NCBI GenBank assembly: GCA_016786525.1
Contig: JAEUVW010000149.1
Coordinates: 1 to 9,415, forward strand
Reading direction: 5' to 3'
DNA from: Chitinophagaceae bacterium
GTDB taxonomy: Bacteria; Bacteroidota; Bacteroidia; Chitinophagales; Chitinophagaceae
DNA length: 9,415 bases
Shown here: positions 6,306 through 9,415 of the stretch, one piece after another
How the letters are laid out: the number at the start of each line of letters is the position of its first letter
Numbering within the stretch: the first letter of the stretch is position 1
Position numbers and translations under genes: made by a program
The notes under the pieces: model-generated
Told to the model about the DNA's origin: nothing
What the model saw: only the letters and a program-made list of their open reading frames with translations
Databases searched by the model: none

Positions 6306-9300
6306 TCAGCGTACGATCTGCACTTTATGCACGCTGATCGTTGCCGCTCCGGATGTTATTTTCAGCACATAAGATCCTTGAGGCAGGGCACTCAAATTGA
6401 TCCGGCCGGAGGTATTTATGTTCAGCCTGCCGGCCAGAACCTTTCTTCCCAGGGCATCTGTGAGCAGGTAATTTACGGTATCTCCATTGTCCCAGACAAC
6501 AGTGATGGCCTGGTCTGCCGGGTTGGGAAAAACCAGTATACCCGTCTGAGCTCCGTCCATATTGACCTGTCTTGAACTACTATAACTAATGCTCCGGTCA
6601 TACTCTTCTATTTTGAGCCGGTACAGGTTTATGCCCGCCAGTGGCCGTGCATCCGTAATCCGGTATTCCTGCTTCAGGCTGGAATTGCCTGTCACACCCA
6701 ATTCCTCCAGTTTTTGCCAGAGCCTGCCGTCAGCGCTTCGTTCTACGGTATAGCTGCGGATGTTTTTCTCCGCTGCAGTTTCCCATTTCACTAAAACTGT
6801 TGCTCCCCTTTTATAGGCATTGAAAGACAAGAGGGTCAGCGGCAAAGGCAAATAGCTGCAATTCACAATGATCTCTGTAGAATCTGTGGCCGAACAGCCT
6901 GAAGCAGGGTTGGTAAGGGTAAGATAAATCTTGTTTGTATCGCTGATCCGGAAATTGTTCGTAATAGGACCGCTCAGGTTCAGGCCCGAGGTATCGGTAA
7001 TCCTGGCTCTCTGGAACGACCAGGCATATTCAAAATCAGTGTACGGGCTGCTTACCTGTACGGTAAAACTGTCTTTACATACGGTAAGCGGGGTAAAATC
7101 GATTGGGGGCACGGTCACTCTTTCTGCGATCACGTTCTTATAATCTATGGTCTGGCAGGCACCGTTCCTTACCGTCCAGCGAAACTGGTGCAAACCCGCA
7201 TCTGAGACGGTCGCATTCGTAGGATTACTATTTGTACCAGGGCTGTAAGACACGGATCCCATACCGTTGTTGCGGAACCATGTACCGGTACCGGCGGAAG
7301 GCGTATCGGCCTGTAAGTATAAGGTGGTTCCTCCGGGCTTCCAGCAAAAAACAGTATCTCTTCCTGCATTGGCGCTAACAGATTTATCATTGATGATGGT
7401 TATCGTATCTGCACTGCTGCAACCGACACCGGGATGCAGTACTTCATAGCGGATGAGGTAGGTGCCGGTATCAAAATTCGTCACAGTAGTAAATTCGCTT
7501 TCGGGATTAGTGAAAGAGAGCACAGCCGGGCCATCAAGCTGGCTCCACCGGACAGTACCCGAGCCTGGCAAGGACCCTTGCAGCTTATACGTTTTTTTCT
7601 CACAAATCCTCACGGGAGCACTCCCGGCATCCGCCATAGGCACCACATCGATACTGAGGGTATCCACAGACTCGGGGCAGGCACCGTTCGCTACTTTCCA
7701 CAACAGTTTGTAGTATCCGCCTACAAGCTTTATTGTGGTATTGGACGCTGCAGGATCGCTGATACCGGAAGTTGAGCCAAATCCGTACGGGGTCTCCAGA
7801 ATGGTCCAGGTTCCGATACCCGATGACGGCGTATCAGCTCGTATCGGCACTGTAATCTGGGTACCTGAAGGCATGGCGAGCCCGCAGATGACCGTATCAT
7901 TCATAGCTTTTGCTGTTGAAGGGGCGGCAGACACCACAACATTCATCTCATCTGTATCTGCCTGACAGACGCCAAGACTCACCACCCAGCGGAAAGTATA
8001 GGCTCCCGCCTGCAGGCCGGCAACCAGGGTAGCCGGGTCTGCCGGATCGGCAATAGTGGCGACAGACCCCGAAAGCTGAGACCATGTCCCTAAACCTGAA
8101 GACGAAGGTACAGCACCCAAACGGAGCGTGTCCTGACAAACAAAACGATCATCGCCTGCGTTCGCCATTATGGTACCCGTGGCATAGGCCACAGACACTG
8201 TGTCACTTAGGGAGTCGCAACCCGCTTGCCTGACGGTCCAGATGAACTGGTATACTCCGCCGGTAAGGCCACTTACACTGGTATTGTTGCTGGCAGGAGC
8301 AGCAATAGTAGCAATAGCAGAGCCGCTCAGCTGCCTCCATATACCACTGCCTGATGCGGGAGCCACGGCATTCAACATAAGGGAGCTGGTAGCAATGCAG
8401 GTATCTGCCGTGCTGATGCGGGCCTCAGAAGGGCCGGGAGATGCTGTAGTACTCACTACTACCGTATCACTGCTACTCCCGCAAACGTTGGACAAAGTAT
8501 AGGAAAAAGTATACACGCTGCTGGCTATTGTGCCTGATACGGTAGTAGCTGACGCAGTACTATCTGCTATAGCAAGCGGAGAGCCGCCAATCTGGCGCCA
8601 CCGGGCTGTGGTACCGGCACCAAAACCCGTTCCGCTTAAGGGAATGGCATACCCATAGCATACCGTCTGATCGGGTCCCGCACTGGTGACGGGAGCATTT
8701 GGCGTTACAATCACCTGCATCTCATCCGCATTTGCAGGGCAATTTATGCCATACGCGATTTCCCAGCGAAAGCGGTAAAGGCCCGGAGCTAAACTCTTGA
8801 TGAGCAGTGAGGGTGCATTCGGGTTGGTCAATATTACAGTTGACGGACCCGATACCAATCGCCAGGTGCCCTGCTGCCCCGGGGGAGGGGTATTGCCCGC
8901 CAATACCGAGCTGTCTACACCACAGGGCAATACCTGGTCTGTTCCCGCATTGGATAAACCAGGGGTCTGGGATACATTGACCTCTACAGTATGCGTTTTA
9001 ACACCACAGTCCGGACTGCGCCTGTAGTACTCGAAACTAAAAATGTATTTGCCCGGCTGAAGACCACTCACAACAATGGAGGACGAAAATGGCGGGGGTA
9101 AGGTGGGGTCGGGCGCTCCGGCCGGCTTGGAAAGCACCTTCAGGTTCCTGTATGTGCTATACAATAGCGGCCCGGGCTTTAGTACCGCAATATTTGCTGT
9201 AGTGGTATTGCAGGGCAGATTGAGCACAGATTCATATCCTCGCTCGGGCACGGGACTGTTCAGCTGTAAAACGAAAACTCCCGAATAGGTACAGGTGCCA

Positions 9301-9415
9301 TTGCTTACTGTGTAGCGATACCAATAAAGAAAGCCATCGAAGACGCTGCCCGTATCGGGATGAACTACATTGCGCAGGCGCAATATATTCCCTGTCGTAT
9401 CTGCTACCGGATCCG
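6306..9415 (-). CDS. Partial giant T9SS-secreted surface protein with PKD/Ig-like repeats and FN3-like module
   Basis: The frame runs off the right edge; the TTG at 9383 is an internal leucine (the frame upstream reads ADTTGNIL), so the true start is outside. At least 1,035 residues are visible. From N to C: the end of one domain (YWYRYTVSNGTCTYSG); a divergent domain; seven related domains of 80-90 residues (7125-8954); a further divergent domain with AYAWSF-like strands near 7010; an FN3-like module at about 6561-6848 (LPLPLTLLSFNAY, VKWETAAEKNIRSYTVERS, LYRLKIEEYD); and a type A T9SS sorting domain at 6309-6545 (ILVFPNPADQAITV, LTDALGRKVL, LPQGSYVLKI). The FN3-like module followed by the tail is a very common ending of Chitinophagaceae surface proteins. 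The likely role is a long stalk or adhesin on the cell surface. The N-terminal part that would define binding or enzyme activity is missing. Export by T9SS is well supported. Confidence 0.92.
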   Translation of the reverse strand, partial: DPVADTTGNILRLRNVVHPDTGSVFDGFLYWYRYTVSNGTCTYSGVFVLQLNSPVPERGYESVLNLPCNTTTANIAVLKPGPLLYSTYRNLKVLSKPAGAPDPTLPPPFSSSIVVSGLQPGKYIFSFEYYRRSPDCGVKTHTVEVNVSQTPGLSNAGTDQVLPCGVDSSVLAGNTPPPGQQGTWRLVSGPSTVILTNPNAPSLLIKSLAPGLYRFRWEIAYGINCPANADEMQVIVTPNAPVTSAGPDQTVCYGYAIPLSGTGFGAGTTARWRQIGGSPLAIADSTASATTVSGTIASSVYTFSYTLSNVCGSSSDTVVVSTTASPGPSEARISTADTCIATSSLMLNAVAPASGSGIWRQLSGSAIATIAAPASNNTSVSGLTGGVYQFIWTVRQAGCDSLSDTVSVAYATGTIMANAGDDRFVCQDTLRLGAVPSSSGLGTWSQLSGSVATIADPADPATLVAGLQAGAYTFRWVVSLGVCQADTDEMNVVVSAAPSTAKAMNDTVICGLAMPSGTQITVPIRADTPSSGIGTWTILETPYGFGSTSGISDPAASNTTIKLVGGYYKLLWKVANGACPESVDTLSIDVVPMADAGSAPVRICEKKTYKLQGSLPGSGTVRWSQLDGPAVLSFTNPESEFTTVTNFDTGTYLIRYEVLHPGVGCSSADTITIINDKSVSANAGRDTVFCWKPGGTTLYLQADTPSAGTGTWFRNNGMGSVSYSPGTNSNPTNATVSDAGLHQFRWTVRNGACQTIDYKNVIAERVTVPPIDFTPLTVCKDSFTVQVSSPYTDFEYAWSFQRARITDTSGLNLSGPITNNFRISDTNKIYLTLTNPASGCSATDSTEIIVNCSYLPLPLTLLSFNAYKRGATVLVKWETAAEKNIRSYTVERSADGRLWQKLEELGVTGNSSLKQEYRITDARPLAGINLYRLKIEEYDRSISYSSSRQVNMDGAQTGILVFPNPADQAITVVWDNGDTVNYLLTDALGRKVLAGRLNINTSGRINLSALPQGSYVLKITSGAATISVHKVQIVR
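7125..8954 (-). repeat. Seven tandem PKD/Ig-like protein repeats
   Basis: Protein-level repeats lie at about 8954-8697, 8687-8451, 8426-8184, 8165-7929, 7913-7641, 7634-7389 and 7373-7125 (- strand). Most open with a form of ANAGxDxxVC, hold a central GTWSQLSG or related strand followed by xxDPxxxxTTV, and close with GxYxFRWTVxxGxCxxxxDTxxV. Each has one cysteine near the start and one 57-69 residues later. Nucleotide identity between copies is low by eye, so the duplications are old or strongly diversified. Confidence 0.85.

Noticed and set aside
7125..8954. Recent tandem DNA duplication or mobile repeat within the large gene
   Set aside because: The repeats are clear in protein but the DNA copies differ greatly by eye, with no direct repeats at borders and no transposase. 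This is domain repetition, not a mobile element.
9381..9383. TTG as the start codon of the large - strand gene
   Set aside because: The frame stays open for all remaining codons to the right edge, and the sequence there reads as normal repeat-domain protein, so this is an internal leucine of a truncated gene.

Overview
The window looks like chromosomal DNA from a Bacteroidota bacterium, most likely of the Chitinophagaceae (Chitinophaga-like). The main signs are a short-form GyrB of Bacteroidota type, a promoter matching the Bacteroidota TAnnTTTG consensus, no Shine-Dalgarno sequences at the visible starts, an ECF sigma factor, and two surface proteins that end in type IX secretion (T9SS) sorting domains. 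The genus is an inference from sequence style, not from a search.

Layout, left to right. (1) Positions 1-902, + strand: the 3' end of a secreted surface protein with the end of a choice-of-anchor-Q-like beta-helix region, an Ig/PKD-like domain and a T9SS tail. A strong bidirectional terminator follows. (2) Positions 3397-982, - strand: a compact three-gene operon of an ECF sigma factor, a one-pass membrane protein in the anti-sigma position that overlaps the sigma gene by 4 nt, and an exported protein with a predicted C-terminal outer-membrane barrel. (3) Positions 3398-3681: a divergent intergenic region with a good promoter for gyrB and a leader that can form two perfect hairpins. (4) Positions 3682-5655, + strand: complete gyrB, closed by a bidirectional terminator. 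(5) Positions 6223-5714, - strand: a small DUF1772/anthrone-oxygenase-like membrane protein. (6) Positions 9415-6306, - strand: the 3' end of a very large modular surface protein with PKD/Ig-like repeats, an FN3-like module and a T9SS tail; its start lies outside the window.

How the genes relate: gyrB is housekeeping. The two end genes are cargo of the same secretion system but are not adjacent to T9SS machinery genes here. The sigma/membrane/barrel operon is the only locus that looks like a self-contained system: a plausible envelope-signalling unit whose middle protein lacks a zinc-binding anti-sigma motif. No RNA genes, CRISPR arrays, insertion sequences, phage genes or att sites were seen. 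Most of the window is ordinary for this group of bacteria.
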